This document shows positions 24,840-34,489 of a stretch of 34,520 nt of DNA, in pieces. Source of the DNA: Burkholderiales bacterium. GTDB lineage: Bacteria; Pseudomonadota; Gammaproteobacteria; Burkholderiales; Burkholderiaceae_C. Under the pieces are notes generated by a model. The model ran no database searches, was not told the origin of the DNA, and worked only from the letters and a program-made list of their open reading frames with translations. The DNA lies in contig JAUVXK010000020.1 of NCBI GenBank assembly GCA_030603635.1, positions 1 through 34,520 of the forward strand, given 5' to 3'. The position numbers and the translations under genes are program-made. Numbering within the stretch: position 1 is the first letter of the stretch; each line of letters begins with the position of its first letter.

Positions 24840-24876
24840 GTGCGGCTTCCTCGTCGTGTTGTTGAAAAGACCATTG

Positions 24877-24882
24877 ATTGTA
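24877..24882 (-). promoter_or_regulatory. Candidate -10 element for sodB
   Basis: TACAAT on the minus strand lies 37 bases before the sodB ATG, in the short gap after the xseA stop codon. The -35 region would fall over the end of xseA and is not recognisable. Confidence 0.4.
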
Positions 24883-24891
24883 GGGAAGGCA

Positions 24892-26193
24892 TCAGCTCCC
24901 TGGTGCCTTTACGGTCATCCTCACTGCACCATCGGCGAGTTGAGCCGTCAGATCCTGGCCCGGCCGAACCCTTTGCACCGATGTCACGGCGTGGCCGGAG
25001 GCGTCGGTGAGCAGCGCATAACCACGCAACAGCACCAGCTTCGGGTCCAGCAGCTTGAGCTGGGCCTCCAGGCGCTCCAGGCGCGAACGGCGGCGCTGCA
25101 GGTCTCGCGCCAACGCGACCACCCCGTCCCGTGGCCAACGCTCCAGTCGGGCAGTGTCGCGGTCCAGCCGTCGCCGAACCGCCTGCTGCAGCCGCAGCGA
25201 TGCTCCCAGCACTCGCTCACGCTCCTTGCCCAGCCGGTTCGACGGTCGTCCAAGCCGCTGCGCCAGGCGGTCGGTGCGCTGGGCCTGGGCATCGAGCCAG
25301 CGCCAGAGGCCTTGGCGCAGGCGGGTTTGCTGCAGTTCCACGGCCCCCAGCAGGGTATCGCGGGCCGGCGCGCACAGCTCCGCAGCGGCGGTGGGTGTCG
25401 GGGCGCGCACGTCGGCCACAAAGTCGGCGAGGGTGAAGTCCGTCTCGTGCCCCACGCCACAGATCACGGGCATGGGGGCCTCGGCCAGCTTGCGCACCAG
25501 CATCGGGCTGTTGAAGGCCCACAAATCCTCCAGCGAGCCACCCCCACGGACCAGCAGCAGCACCTCGCCTTCGCCTGTGGCCTGGTGGTACGCATAGGCC
25601 CGGTCCAGCGCAGCGCACAGCGCCTCAGGAGCCGCATCGCCCTGCACCGGGGAAGGAAACACCCGCACCGGGAGATGGGGAACGCGTCGTTCCAGCGTGC
25701 TGGCCACATCTCGCAACGCGGCGGCGTCCAGCGAGGTGACCACGCTCACACTGCGCGGCAGGGGCGGCAAGGGACGTTTGCGCGCCGTCGCAAACAAACC
25801 CTCCGCCTCCAGCGTGGCCTTCAGGCGCAGGAACTGCTCGTACAGATTGCCCTGCCCCGCCAGCCGCGCGTCCTCGACGATGAGTTGCAGGTCGCCGCGC
25901 GGACCGTATACGTCCAGCCGCCCCTCCACCTCGACCAACTGACCATCACGCCAATCCAGCCGTGTAGCGGCCGCCGAGCGGCGGAACATGGCGCATCGCA
26001 GCTGGCCCTGCTCATCCTTGAGGGTGAAGTAGCCATGCCCGCTGGCGGCGCGCGCGAAGCCGGACACCTCACCCCGCACGCGCACCGGGTTGAAGCGGGC
26101 CTGCAAGGCATCGGCGAGGGCGCGCAGCAGGGCCCCGACCGCCCATACGGGGCGCCCGGCACCGGCCGGTTCGGGGTCTCGGGGGATCAGCAC
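24892..26193 (-). CDS. xseA: Exodeoxyribonuclease VII large subunit
   Basis: From the GTG at 26193 the protein has 433 residues. An N-terminal OB-fold (about 10-115; [38 protein letters not shown]) precedes the catalytic core with [33 protein letters not shown] and [21 protein letters not shown] long Arg/Leu-rich coiled coil and C-terminal GYALLTD follow. It degrades single-stranded DNA together with XseB, which is not in the window. I chose this GTG because AGGAG sits 5 bases upstream. GTG 26196 and ATG 26283 are alternatives, the latter giving 30 extra poorly conserved residues. Confidence 0.94.
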   Translation of the reverse strand: MLIPRDPEPAGAGRPVWAVGALLRALADALQARFNPVRVRGEVSGFARAASGHGYFTLKDEQGQLRCAMFRRSAAATRLDWRDGQLVEVEGRLDVYGPRGDLQLIVEDARLAGQGNLYEQFLRLKATLEAEGLFATARKRPLPPLPRSVSVVTSLDAAALRDVASTLERRVPHLPVRVFPSPVQGDAAPEALCAALDRAYAYHQATGEGEVLLLVRGGGSLEDLWAFNSPMLVRKLAEAPMPVICGVGHETDFTLADFVADVRAPTPTAAAELCAPARDTLLGAVELQQTRLRQGLWRWLDAQAQRTDRLAQRLGRPSNRLGKERERVLGASLRLQQAVRRRLDRDTARLERWPRDGVVALARDLQRRRSRLERLEAQLKLLDPKLVLLRGYALLTDASGHAVTSVQRVRPGQDLTAQLADGAVRMTVKAPGS

Positions 26194-26375
26194 CACGGCT
26201 CCTGAGGGCCCACATGTCCACACCTGTGTCCATCTGCGGCGTGAAACCGCACGCCTCTCAGCCAAACAGAGGTGTATTGACAAGTCGTTGATTTGCAGAC
26301 CATTTTCCCTACCGTTCCACCCTGGGCCCGGGGCACACCAGAGCGAAGCCCGAACTTTCCATCGGAAATCGACGA

Positions 26376-26398
26376 TTTACACACAAAGTTATCCACAC
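26376..26398 (+). promoter_or_regulatory. DnaA box pair upstream of exbB
   Basis: TTATCCACA at 26390-26398 is the perfect high-affinity DnaA box. ATTTACACA at 26376-26384 matches the looser consensus TTWTNCACA at eight of nine positions on the same strand, 14 bases away. They sit within the xseA/exbB gap, some 33 bases before the candidate exbB -10 element. No AT-rich unwinding element or origin genes are nearby, so this looks like a regulatory or titration site rather than an origin. Confidence 0.55.
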
Positions 26399-26430
26399 CC
26401 CCGGAGTCGCGGTGCCCTGCGCGGCTGCGC

Positions 26431-26436
26431 CATAAT
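26431..26436 (+). promoter_or_regulatory. Candidate -10 element for the exbB-kdsB cluster
   Basis: CATAAT matches five of six consensus bases and lies 41 bases before the exbB start, so transcription would start near 26443 and leave a leader of about 35 bases. The -35 region (around 26408) is GC-rich and unlike consensus. Confidence 0.45.
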
Positions 26437-26477
26437 GGGCTTTCTGCGATGTCGTGTTCTGAGCGAGGAGTCCTGCA

Positions 26478-27113
26478 TTGTTTTCGATCATACAAGCCGC
26501 CGGCTGGCCGATCTGGCCGCTGATCGCCTGCTCGGTCATCGGACTGGCGCTGATCATTGAACGCTTCATGAGCCTCAAGTCGGACCGGGTGGCCCCGCCG
26601 CAACTGGTGGAGGAAGCCATCATGGCCTCGCGCCACGGCGTACCACCGCCCCAGGTGGTCCAGCAGCTGGCGGAAAATTCCGTCCTGGGTGAGCTGCTTG
26701 CCTCAGGGTTCCGACACCTGCAAAACCACCCCGGCGCCACCGAAGACGAACTGCGCTCCGGGCTGGAATCGGCCGGTCGCCTGGCGGCCGCCAAGCTCCA
26801 GAAATACCTTGGTGCCATCGCCACCATCGCCTCCGCTGCACCGCTCATCGGCCTGCTGGGTACCGTCATCGGCATGATCGAGATCTTCGGCTCCCAGGCG
26901 GGAGCCGGCGGCCTCACGCCCGGTGGCGGCAACCCGGAGCAACTGGCCCACGGCATCTCCATCGCGCTCTACAACACCGCCTTCGGCCTCATGGTGGCCA
27001 TCCCGGCCCTGATCTTCTGGCGCTACTTCCGCGCCCGGGTGGACAGTTATCTGCTCCAGATGGAGGTGGGTGCCGAGCGCTTCGCCCACCACCTGCTCAC
27101 CCTTCGCCGCTGA
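26478..27113 (+). CDS. exbB: ExbB/TolQ/MotA-family proton channel protein
   Basis: This 211-residue inner-membrane protein uses TTG as its start: AGGAG at 26466-26470 is 7 bases upstream and no other suitable start is in frame nearby. A first helix (about 6-28, IIQAAGWPIWPLIACSVIGL) precedes a cytoplasmic domain. Two further helices lie in the conserved MotA/TolQ/ExbB stretch: AAPLIGLLGTVIGMIEIFGS and a segment from LYNTAFGLMVAIPALIFW. With ExbD it forms the proton-driven motor that energises TonB, or TolA as TolQ. TonB is not adjacent. It leads a cluster with exbD, lpxK and kdsB. Confidence 0.93.
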   Translation: MFSIIQAAGWPIWPLIACSVIGLALIIERFMSLKSDRVAPPQLVEEAIMASRHGVPPPQVVQQLAENSVLGELLASGFRHLQNHPGATEDELRSGLESAGRLAAAKLQKYLGAIATIASAAPLIGLLGTVIGMIEIFGSQAGAGGLTPGGGNPEQLAHGISIALYNTAFGLMVAIPALIFWRYFRARVDSYLLQMEVGAERFAHHLLTLRR

Positions 27114-27128
27114 ACGCCCCCACGAGCC

Positions 27129-27554
27129 ATGGCCATTCAGTTTCGCAACGGCAGCCGGGAAGAGCCTGAAATCAACCTCATCCCGTTCATCGACATCCTG
27201 CTGGTCGTGCTCATCTTCCTGATGCTGACCACCACCTACAGCAAGTACACCGAACTGCAGGTCAACCTTCCAGTGGCCGATGCGGAGCAACCGCGCGAGT
27301 ATCCCCGCGAAATCATCGTCGCGGTCGGCCAGGACGGGCGCTACGCCGTCGCGGGCCAGGTGCTGGACGGTGCCACGGTGGACGTGCTGGTCCGAGCCCT
27401 GCAGCAGGCAGCCCAGGACAGCCGCGAACCCGTGGTGATCATCAGCGCCGATGCCGCCGCCACCCACCAGGCGGTGGTCAACGTGATGGATGCCGCCCGC
27501 CGCTCCGGGCTGAGCCAGATCACCTTCGCTACCCAGCAAGCGCGTGGCCGCTGA
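27129..27554 (+). CDS. exbD: ExbD/TolR-family biopolymer transport protein
   Basis: This 141-residue protein has a short cytoplasmic N-terminus, one membrane helix (about 17-35) with the protonatable Asp22 in NLIPFIDILLVVLIFLML, and a periplasmic domain ending in DAARRSGLSQITFAT. It partners ExbB in the proton channel. It starts 15 bases after the exbB stop. Its last codons overlap the GTG start of lpxK by 11 bases, so translation is likely coupled. Confidence 0.94.
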   Translation: MAIQFRNGSREEPEINLIPFIDILLVVLIFLMLTTTYSKYTELQVNLPVADAEQPREYPREIIVAVGQDGRYAVAGQVLDGATVDVLVRALQQAAQDSREPVVIISADAAATHQAVVNVMDAARRSGLSQITFATQQARGR

Positions 27555-28659
27555 ATCGCCCCATCCCCCGTCTGCCCTGAACCGCTGGACGCAGGCGCTG
27601 CAACGGGCCTGGCTGCAACGGGGGCCGCTGGCCCGACTGCTCTGGCCCGTGGCCTGGCTGTACGGCCACCTGTGGGCCCTGCGGGCCCTGCTTTACCGCC
27701 AGGGGGTGCTGCACTCCACCCGGCTGCCGCTGCCCGTGGTGGTCGTGGGCAATGTGGTGGTGGGCGGTGCAGGCAAAACCCCCACCGTCATCGGGCTGGT
27801 GCGGCACCTGCAGCAGCAAGGCTGGCACCCCGGTGTGATCTCTCGCGGCCACGGGGGCCGACACAGTGCCCCCACTCCGGTCACCGCCACCAGCTCTCCC
27901 ACCGATGTCGGCGACGAACCCACCCTCATCGCCCGCGCCACGAGGGTGCCGGTCATGGTCGGGCGCCAGCGCGTGGCAGCCGCCCAGGCACTGATGGCGC
28001 AATCGCCGGAGGTGGACATCATCGTCAGCGACGACGGCATGCAGCACTGGGCCCTGCAACGGGACGTGACCCTCGTCGTCTTCGACGCGCGGGGCACCGG
28101 CAACGGCTGGCTGCTGCCGGCCGGCCTGCTGCGCGAGCCCTGGCCTGCGCCCGCCTGGGGCTCCGGTCCACTGTTCGTGCTCCAGACCGGCGGGCGAACG
28201 GCGGGGGCTCACCCAACCCATGCAGGCCCGGTGCCTGCCTACACCGCGCAACGGCAACTCGCAGCCCATGCCCTCAATGCCCAGGGCAACTCGCGTGCAC
28301 TGGCGGATTTTCAGCAACTTCCACGGGTGGGCGCCCTCGCCGGCATCGCCCAGCCGCAGGCATTCTTCGGCATGCTGCAGGTGCAAGGCCTGCGACTGGA
28401 CCACACCCTCGCCCTGCCCGACCATGCCGACACCACCGCCCTGTGGCAGGCCCTGGCGACGTTCGACGCCGACGTGGTCTGGCTTTGCACCGAAAAAGAC
28501 GCCGTCAAGCTCTTCCCCGCCCTGCCCCCCGGCACATTCCACCGGGTGTGGGCCGTGCCGCTGGAACAGACCCTGGAGCCGGCCCTGCTTCACGCCGTTG
28601 ATCACGCCCTGTCGCCCCTACAGAGGCTATCATCCCGCCATGGACACCAAACTCCTTGA
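27544..28659 (+). CDS. lpxK: Tetraacyldisaccharide 4'-kinase (lipid A biosynthesis)
   Basis: This 371-residue inner-membrane kinase phosphorylates the 4' position of the lipid A disaccharide to give lipid IVA. An N-terminal hydrophobic helix (about 36-58) anchors it. The P-loop is [20 protein letters not shown] (about 62-81). Later motifs are [25 protein letters not shown] and [13 protein letters not shown], all conserved in LpxK. The GTG start at 27544 lies inside exbD; I found no better start because homology begins soon after. Its 3' end overlaps the next gene by 20 bases. Its function with kdsB in the lipopolysaccharide pathway gives the cluster a common theme. Confidence 0.95.
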   Translation: MAAESPHPPSALNRWTQALQRAWLQRGPLARLLWPVAWLYGHLWALRALLYRQGVLHSTRLPLPVVVVGNVVVGGAGKTPTVIGLVRHLQQQGWHPGVISRGHGGRHSAPTPVTATSSPTDVGDEPTLIARATRVPVMVGRQRVAAAQALMAQSPEVDIIVSDDGMQHWALQRDVTLVVFDARGTGNGWLLPAGLLREPWPAPAWGSGPLFVLQTGGRTAGAHPTHAGPVPAYTAQRQLAAHALNAQGNSRALADFQQLPRVGALAGIAQPQAFFGMLQVQGLRLDHTLALPDHADTTALWQALATFDADVVWLCTEKDAVKLFPALPPGTFHRVWAVPLEQTLEPALLHAVDHALSPLQRLSSRHGHQTP

Positions 28660-28843
28660 ACTGCTCGTCTGCCCGGTCACGAAGGGGCCGCTGGTCTACC
28701 AGCGCGAGACCCAGGAACTGATCTCGCGCAGCGCCCGGCTCGCCTACCCGATCCGCGACGGCATTCCCATCATGCTGGAAAACGAGGCCCGCGAGATCAC
28801 CGAGGAAGAGGCCGCGCGCCCGCCCGTCCGTCCTGCTGCCTGA
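28640..28843 (+). CDS. Trm112/YcaR-family small protein
   Basis: This 67-residue protein is the homologue of YcaR, usually encoded between lpxK and kdsB. It starts at ATG 28640 within the last codons of lpxK. The family core [14 protein letters not shown] and [18 protein letters not shown] is clear. In Escherichia coli the corresponding segments are CPVC and ELIC; here the second Cys is Thr (CPVT) and the third is Ser (ELIS), leaving one Cys. Zinc binding is therefore unlikely. The role is not established beyond its conserved place in this operon; Trm112 proteins elsewhere activate methyltransferases. Confidence 0.93.
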   Translation: MDTKLLELLVCPVTKGPLVYQRETQELISRSARLAYPIRDGIPIMLENEAREITEEEAARPPVRPAA

Positions 28844-28851
28844 GCTTCGCC

Positions 28852-29643
28852 ATGCGCGCGACTCCGTTTCACGTGCTCATCCCGGCGCGGCTGGCCTCGA
28901 CCCGGCTGCCCCGCAAGCCCCTGGCCGACATCGCCGGCCTGCCCATGATCGTCCACGTGGCGCGCCGGGCCCTGGCAAGCAACGCCCTGTCGGTCACCGT
29001 GGCCGCCGATGACGCCGCCATCCTCAACGCCTGCAAAAGCGCCGGCATTGCCGCCGTCCTCACCCGGCACGATCACCCCAGCGGCAGCGACCGGCTGGCC
29101 GAGGCCTGCGACCTCATCGGTCTGGCCGACGAGACCGTCGTCGTCAACGTCCAGGGCGACGAGCCGCTGATGGACCCGCGCCTGATCCAAGCCGTGGCAT
29201 GGCAACTGCACGACCGCCCCGACTGCGTCATGAGCACGGCGGCCCATGCCCTGCACGATGCAGCCGACTTCGCCAACCCCAATGTGGTCAAGGTGGTGCT
29301 GGACCGCCAGGGCACCGCGCTCTACTTCAGCCGCGCCCCCATTCCCTTGTGGCGCGACGGTGCCCCCGGCCCCGCGTCGGGCCCGGCCCTGCCCGCCAGG
29401 CCCCCGGCCCTGCGCCACATCGGCATCTACGGCTACCGGGCGGGTTTTCTGCGACGCTTCCCCCGGCTCGAACCGGCACCCATCGAGCAATGCGAGTCGC
29501 TGGAACAGCTGCGCGTGCTGTGGCACGGCGAACGCATCGCGGTCCACGTCACCCACGAAGCCCCAGGCCCAGGCGTGGACACCCCGCAGGATCTGGAGCG
29601 CGTGCGCGCCCTGCTCGGGGGAGCGGCATACCCGCCACTGTAA
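28852..29643 (+). CDS. kdsB: 3-deoxy-manno-octulosonate cytidylyltransferase
   Basis: This 263-residue cytoplasmic enzyme activates Kdo with CTP to CMP-Kdo for lipopolysaccharide core synthesis. The N-terminal nucleotide-binding motif [18 protein letters not shown] (about 8-25) is intact. Further motifs are [26 protein letters not shown] with the metal-binding Asp, and [13 protein letters not shown], then [20 protein letters not shown] and [15 protein letters not shown]. The length is typical. It starts 8 bases after the Trm112-like gene. Confidence 0.96.
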   Translation: MRATPFHVLIPARLASTRLPRKPLADIAGLPMIVHVARRALASNALSVTVAADDAAILNACKSAGIAAVLTRHDHPSGSDRLAEACDLIGLADETVVVNVQGDEPLMDPRLIQAVAWQLHDRPDCVMSTAAHALHDAADFANPNVVKVVLDRQGTALYFSRAPIPLWRDGAPGPASGPALPARPPALRHIGIYGYRAGFLRRFPRLEPAPIEQCESLEQLRVLWHGERIAVHVTHEAPGPGVDTPQDLERVRALLGGAAYPPL

Positions 29644-29700
29644 GCCTCTGTCGGGGACGCGCATGCTATCCTCCGACGGTTATTCTCCATACGGGATCGC

Positions 29701-29721
29701 GGCGCCTTGGAGACGGGCGCC
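29701..29721 (+). promoter_or_regulatory. Hairpin in the kdsB-adk gap
   Basis: Two copies of the self-complementary GGCGCC (29701-29706 and 29716-29721) can pair across a 9-base loop in the likely adk leader. A TGCTATCCT extended -10-like element lies just upstream (29664-29672), so adk may have its own promoter in this 115-bp gap. The hairpin has no T tract and may be a weak stop or a leader structure. Confidence 0.35.
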
Positions 29722-29734
29722 GGCACGGATTTGA

Positions 29735-30415
<681 letters not shown>

Positions 30416-30418
30416 ACC

Positions 30419-31372
30419 TCAGAGCAGACGCAGCATCAACTCCAGCCGCGCTTTCGCCGGAGGCAAGGGCGTGGCGGAAATGGGGCAATCGGCCCCTTCG
30501 ATCACCCGGCCGTTGGCGCACCGCGTCGTGCGCCACACCTCCACACCCGAAGCCTTCGCTTCCAGCAGCGCGGTCTGGAGGTCGGCATGCAGGGTACCGT
30601 TGCCCGTGCCCGCCACCACCAACCCGCGCAACGGGCGGCTTTCTGTGGCCGCCCGGTTCTGCAGCAGCAAGGCCCTCACCATCGCCCCGCTCTGGCCACC
30701 GTGGCTGGTGATCCACTCCACACGGGGCCAGGCCGCAGCGGTCAGCAACTGGTCCAGCAAGCGGGGCTCGAAGGTTTCCGGGGTTTGTGGCCACGGGCGC
30801 CAGAGCGTCAGCCGTCCTTCCTCCAGCGCCGCCACCGGCCCCGCATCACCCGAGTCGTACACATCCAGCCGGTGGTTGTGCACCTTGCGTACGTCCAGCG
30901 CCGCGTGCACCCGGCCGGCGCACACCGCCATCACCCCACGCGCGCCTGGCGTGGCCGCCAGTCGCAACCCATCGGCCAGGTTTTGCGGGCCATCTCGAAG
31001 GGTGGCCGTGGCCGGGCGCATCGCGCTCACCAGCACCACAGGCTTCCCTGGGTTCAGCACACGCTGCAGCAGGTAGGCGGTTTCTTCCAGCGTGTCGGTG
31101 CCGTGGGTCACCACCAGGCCATGCACATCGGGCCGCATCAGGTGGCGTTGCGTGGCCTCCAACAGGCGGCGCCACACGTCGTCGCTCATGTCCTTGCTGT
31201 CGATCTGCGCCACCTGCACGGCTTCCACGGCATAGCCGGCTGGCACAGGCACATCGCCCAGCAGCTCCGAAACCGGGACCTCCCCCGCCTTGTAGCCGAT
31301 GTTGTCGGCGGCTGAAGCCGCACGCCCGGCTATGGTGCCACCGGTGCCCAGTACGATCAGTTTCTCAGTCAT
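30419..31372 (-). CDS. Asparaginase
   Basis: From ATG 31372 the protein has 317 residues. It hydrolyses asparagine to aspartate and ammonia. The first catalytic Thr is Thr13 in LGTGGTIAG, and the second motif is THGTDTLEETAYLL with Thr92 and Asp93. No signal peptide is visible, so it is probably cytoplasmic. The Lys corresponding to E. coli AnsB Lys162 seems absent; residues 131-152 contain no Lys. I preferred this start to 31447 because it begins the conserved segment and GGAGAGCAGG precedes it. It starts 19 bases after the epimerase stop, so they may be cotranscribed. Confidence 0.9.
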   Translation of the reverse strand: MTEKLIVLGTGGTIAGRAASAADNIGYKAGEVPVSELLGDVPVPAGYAVEAVQVAQIDSKDMSDDVWRRLLEATQRHLMRPDVHGLVVTHGTDTLEETAYLLQRVLNPGKPVVLVSAMRPATATLRDGPQNLADGLRLAATPGARGVMAVCAGRVHAALDVRKVHNHRLDVYDSGDAGPVAALEEGRLTLWRPWPQTPETFEPRLLDQLLTAAAWPRVEWITSHGGQSGAMVRALLLQNRAATESRPLRGLVVAGTGNGTLHADLQTALLEAKASGVEVWRTTRCANGRVIEGADCPISATPLPPAKARLELMLRLL

Positions 31373-31391
31373 CCTGCTCTCCAACCGCTCA

Positions 31392-33326
31392 TCAGCCCTG
31401 CGCCACCGCACCCTGCTCCAGGTACACCCAGTCCACGATGTCGTCACTGGGCTGGTAGCCGGCCACCAGTTGCTGCATCATCAGGCGGATCACGCCCACG
31501 TCGTTCACGTTCAGAGCCAACTCCAAGGCGTTGAGTCTGCCCTCGAACTCGGCCCAGGGAATGAACTCTTCGTGGGCTTTCATGATGCGGGGGTGCACCG
31601 TGGGCTTGGGGTTGTCGCCGATCAACAGCTCCTCGTAGAGCTTTTCGCCGGGGCGCAAACCCGTCACCTCCAGCGCAATGTCGCCCTCGGGGTTGTCAGC
31701 GTCTCTCACCGTCAGGCCCGAGAGCTCGACCATGCGCCGCGCCAGGTCGATGATCTTCACCGACTGCCCCATGTCCAGCACGAACACATCGCCACCCTTG
31801 GCCATGGCACCGGCCTGGATGACAAGTTGTGCCGCTTCGGGGATGGTCATGAAGTAGCGCGTCACCTCGGGGTGCGTGAGCGTGATGGGCCCGCCGTCGC
31901 GGATCTGCTGGCGGAACTTCGGCACCACCGAACCCGATGAGCCCAGCACATTGCCAAAGCGCACCATGCTGAACCTGGTGCCGGTGTGGGTCGCCGCCAG
32001 GGCCTGAAGGGCCATTTCGGCCAGGCGCTTGCTGGCCCCCATCACGTTGGTCGGGCGAACAGCCTTGTCGGTGCTGATCAGGACAAAGTCCGTCACGCCG
32101 GCTTCCAGGGCCGCCTGGGCCGTGCGCAGCGTGCCCAGCACGTTGTTCCTGATGCCGGCCGCCGGGTTGTGCTCCACCAGTGGCACGTGCTTGTAGGCGG
32201 CGGCATGGTAAACCGTGTCCGGGCGCCAGGTGGACATGATCTCGCGCATGCGGTCGTCGTCCTGCACCGAAGCCAGCAGGGGCACCAGCACCGGAGCCTG
32301 CGGCACCGTCTGCGAGGCGAGCTTGTGCTCCAGTTCCTGGTGAATGGCGTACAGGGCGAATTCGCTCTGCTCGATCAGCAGCAGCTTGGCGGGCGCCACG
32401 GCCAGAATCTGGCGACACAGCTCGCTGCCAATCGACCCCCCGGCCCCCGTGACCAACACCACCTTGCCGGTGATGTTCCTGGCCAGCAGGATGTGGTTGG
32501 GCATCACCGGTTCCCGACCGAGCAGATCGTCAATGTCCAACTCCTGCAGATCGGCCATGCTGATGCGGCCCTGCACCATTTCGCTGAGGTTGGGCAGGGA
32601 ACGCACCGCCACGCGTACCGGCCGCAGGTCAGCCAGAATGGCATTGCGCCGCTGTCGCGGCAGCGAAGGCATGGCCAGCAGCACAGTACGCACACCACGC
32701 GTCTGCACCAGGCCTGCCAGATCTTGCGGGCTGTGTATGGGCAGCCCATTGAGCACGTGGCCATGCAGGCGGTCGTCGTCGTCCAAGAATGCCACGACCT
32801 GCATGTCAGGGCTGTTGGCCAGCGCATTCGCCAGTTGCCTTCCCGTATTGCCTGCGCCGTAAATCACCGCCTTGGGGCGGTTCATTCGGGCCACAATGGC
32901 CTGGTAATCGCCCCCCAGCCAGTAACGGGCCAGTGCCCGGGTCGCGCCCACGGCCAGCAACAGCAGCATGGGCTGGATGATCCCGATGCTGCGCGGCACC
33001 CCGGGCAGGCCTATGGCTGTCACCAGCACCATGTAAAGCAAGGCATAAAAAGCAAACGCCCGCAGCACCATGTGCATCGCCGCCGTGCCCGAGTAGCGGA
33101 AGATGACGCGGTAAAACCCGTGGACAACAAACAACGGCAGCGCAATCAGTACCGATGCCAGCACCGCCCACAACGGCTGGAAGTTGCCCTCGCCTGACAA
33201 CCGCACCCAATCGTCGAGTCGCAGGTAGAAGGCCAGCCAGACGGTCAGCACGCACAGGGCCACGTCCACGCACAGCGCCAGGGCCCGCTTGCCCACGCGC
33301 GGCATGGCCAGCAGCATACTCTTCAC
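31392..33326 (-). CDS. FlaA1/WbpM-like nucleoside-diphosphate sugar epimerase/dehydratase
   Basis: This 644-residue membrane enzyme modifies a UDP-sugar for surface polysaccharide or protein glycan synthesis. Four membrane helices (roughly 15-35, 48-70, 85-106 and 112-134) precede a first Rossmann-like domain with IYGAGNTGRQL (155-165). The catalytic SDR domain has VTGAGGSIGSEL (292-303) and ISTDKAVRPTNVMGASKR (417-434). Met429 replaces the usual Tyr and Lys433 is retained, as in 4,6-dehydratases of the WbpM/PglF group. The start is GTG 33326, overlapping the upstream gene's stop; ATG 33317 is an alternative. No glycosyltransferases or flippases are in view, so the pathway is undefined. Confidence 0.92.
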   Translation of the reverse strand: MKSMLLAMPRVGKRALALCVDVALCVLTVWLAFYLRLDDWVRLSGEGNFQPLWAVLASVLIALPLFVVHGFYRVIFRYSGTAAMHMVLRAFAFYALLYMVLVTAIGLPGVPRSIGIIQPMLLLLAVGATRALARYWLGGDYQAIVARMNRPKAVIYGAGNTGRQLANALANSPDMQVVAFLDDDDRLHGHVLNGLPIHSPQDLAGLVQTRGVRTVLLAMPSLPRQRRNAILADLRPVRVAVRSLPNLSEMVQGRISMADLQELDIDDLLGREPVMPNHILLARNITGKVVLVTGAGGSIGSELCRQILAVAPAKLLLIEQSEFALYAIHQELEHKLASQTVPQAPVLVPLLASVQDDDRMREIMSTWRPDTVYHAAAYKHVPLVEHNPAAGIRNNVLGTLRTAQAALEAGVTDFVLISTDKAVRPTNVMGASKRLAEMALQALAATHTGTRFSMVRFGNVLGSSGSVVPKFRQQIRDGGPITLTHPEVTRYFMTIPEAAQLVIQAGAMAKGGDVFVLDMGQSVKIIDLARRMVELSGLTVRDADNPEGDIALEVTGLRPGEKLYEELLIGDNPKPTVHPRIMKAHEEFIPWAEFEGRLNALELALNVNDVGVIRLMMQQLVAGYQPSDDIVDWVYLEQGAVAQG

Positions 33327-34471
33327 ACAGCCACCTGCTTCAAAAATGCACGCGGATCGGCTGAAAACCGGTCAAAGTTCTCGGGTGACACAATCACGCG
33401 CAACGCATGGGGCACCTGCGCCACAAACGCATCCAAGCCTTTGGCCGATTTTTTTCGTCCCGACTTCACTTCAATGGCATACAGGGCATCGCGGTCCTGG
33501 TAAACAAAGTCCACCTCATCGTGGCGCTCGCGCCAATAAAACACCTGCCCGGGCTGCTGCACCAGTTCAGCCCCTACCGCCAGTTCGAAGGCCCTACCGC
33601 GTTCTTCGGTGTTCTTCGCCACATTCACCCCCGCAACCATACTGAACAGGGCCGGGCAAGCCGGCAGCATTTTGGGACTGGAACTGCGCGTCAACCACGC
33701 CTTGGGCGAATATTTCTGCAGTGCGTGCAACATAAACGCCCCACCATACAACGCTATATAGTGCTTGATCAGGTCGGTATTGCCCCTGTCCTGCAGTTGG
33801 CCCAGCAGTTTGGTGTAGCTGATCTCCTGGGCAGGGTAGGCACACAGAATCTGAAACGCCTGTCGAAACAAGGCGGGATTGGTCACTTTGTGGGTTTGCA
33901 AAATGTCTTTGCCAATCACCGCCTCCACAATCGCGTCCTTCATGTAGGCGTACCAGCGGTCTGGGTCGTGCTCCAGCGACACCGCCCCCGGGTAACCTCC
34001 AAATGCCAGGTAGCGCGGCAAATCGTAGTCGAATGCCGCCTTCAGTTCTGCATACGTCCAGTGGTGCACCCGCAGCAATTCGAACCGGCCGGCCAGACTT
34101 TCGGTCGTTCCCGCCTGTATCTGCAACGCACTTGACCCCAGCAGCAGTACCCGCAACCGCCCCGGCTTGGCGTCCCACAGGGCCTTGATCGTTTCGGGCC
34201 AGTTCGCCACTTTCTGGATCTCGTCCACCACCAGCAAGGCCCCCTCGCCATGCAGCAACGCCTGTTGCCACTGCTCCAGCAACCACGAGCGATCGCTGAC
34301 CAGTACATCGTCCGCATTGGCGTAGTGGTGCGGCCAGGCGCCTTGCGCGAGCAACTGGCGCACACCTGTGGTCTTGCCCACCTGCCGAGGCCCGACCAGC
34401 ACTTGAATGAACGGCTGCACAGCGCCCAAGCGCTGCGCCAATTGGCCCACAAACGCGCGTTGGTAAATCAT
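33323..34471 (-). CDS. ATP-binding protein with AAA_14 and DUF4143 domains
   Basis: This 382-residue protein has a Walker A GPRQVGKT (27-34) and Walker B LLVVDEIQ (79-86) in its N-terminal ATPase domain. The C-terminal DUF4143 part carries a PD-(D/E)XK-like pattern: Glu296 in RGRAFEL, Asp321 in DEVDFVY and Glu334-x-Lys336 in IEVKSG. DUF4143 ATPases are widespread, patchily distributed and of unknown function. Its composition is visibly more AT-rich than its neighbours, suggesting recent acquisition. No strong ribosome binding site precedes the ATG. The stop overlaps the GTG start of the epimerase by four bases. A palindrome sits in its upstream region. Confidence 0.9.
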   Translation of the reverse strand: MIYQRAFVGQLAQRLGAVQPFIQVLVGPRQVGKTTGVRQLLAQGAWPHHYANADDVLVSDRSWLLEQWQQALLHGEGALLVVDEIQKVANWPETIKALWDAKPGRLRVLLLGSSALQIQAGTTESLAGRFELLRVHHWTYAELKAAFDYDLPRYLAFGGYPGAVSLEHDPDRWYAYMKDAIVEAVIGKDILQTHKVTNPALFRQAFQILCAYPAQEISYTKLLGQLQDRGNTDLIKHYIALYGGAFMLHALQKYSPKAWLTRSSSPKMLPACPALFSMVAGVNVAKNTEERGRAFELAVGAELVQQPGQVFYWRERHDEVDFVYQDRDALYAIEVKSGRKKSAKGLDAFVAQVPHALRVIVSPENFDRFSADPRAFLKQVAV

Positions 34472-34489
34472 CGAATCACACAGAATTAC

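Larger units (their letters stand above)
26194..26477. promoter_or_regulatory. Divergent intergenic region between xseA and exbB
   Basis: This 284-bp gap is the largest gene-poor stretch in the window. It has lower GC than its flanks in the middle part. It holds a consensus TTGACA at 26277-26282 without a good -10 at 16-18 bases, the DnaA boxes near 26376-26398, and the -10-like CATAAT at 26431. I see no conserved RNA or small open frame I can support. Confidence 0.6.

Noticed and set aside
26277-26305. TTGACA as a promoter giving exbB a long leader
   Set aside because: The -35 is perfect, but the sequence at 16-18 bases downstream (CCATTT/CATTTT) is a poor -10. The CATAAT at 26431 is a better candidate.
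26376-26398. Chromosomal or plasmid replication origin
   Set aside because: Only two DnaA-like boxes, no AT-rich repeats, and no dnaA, dnaN or rep gene nearby.
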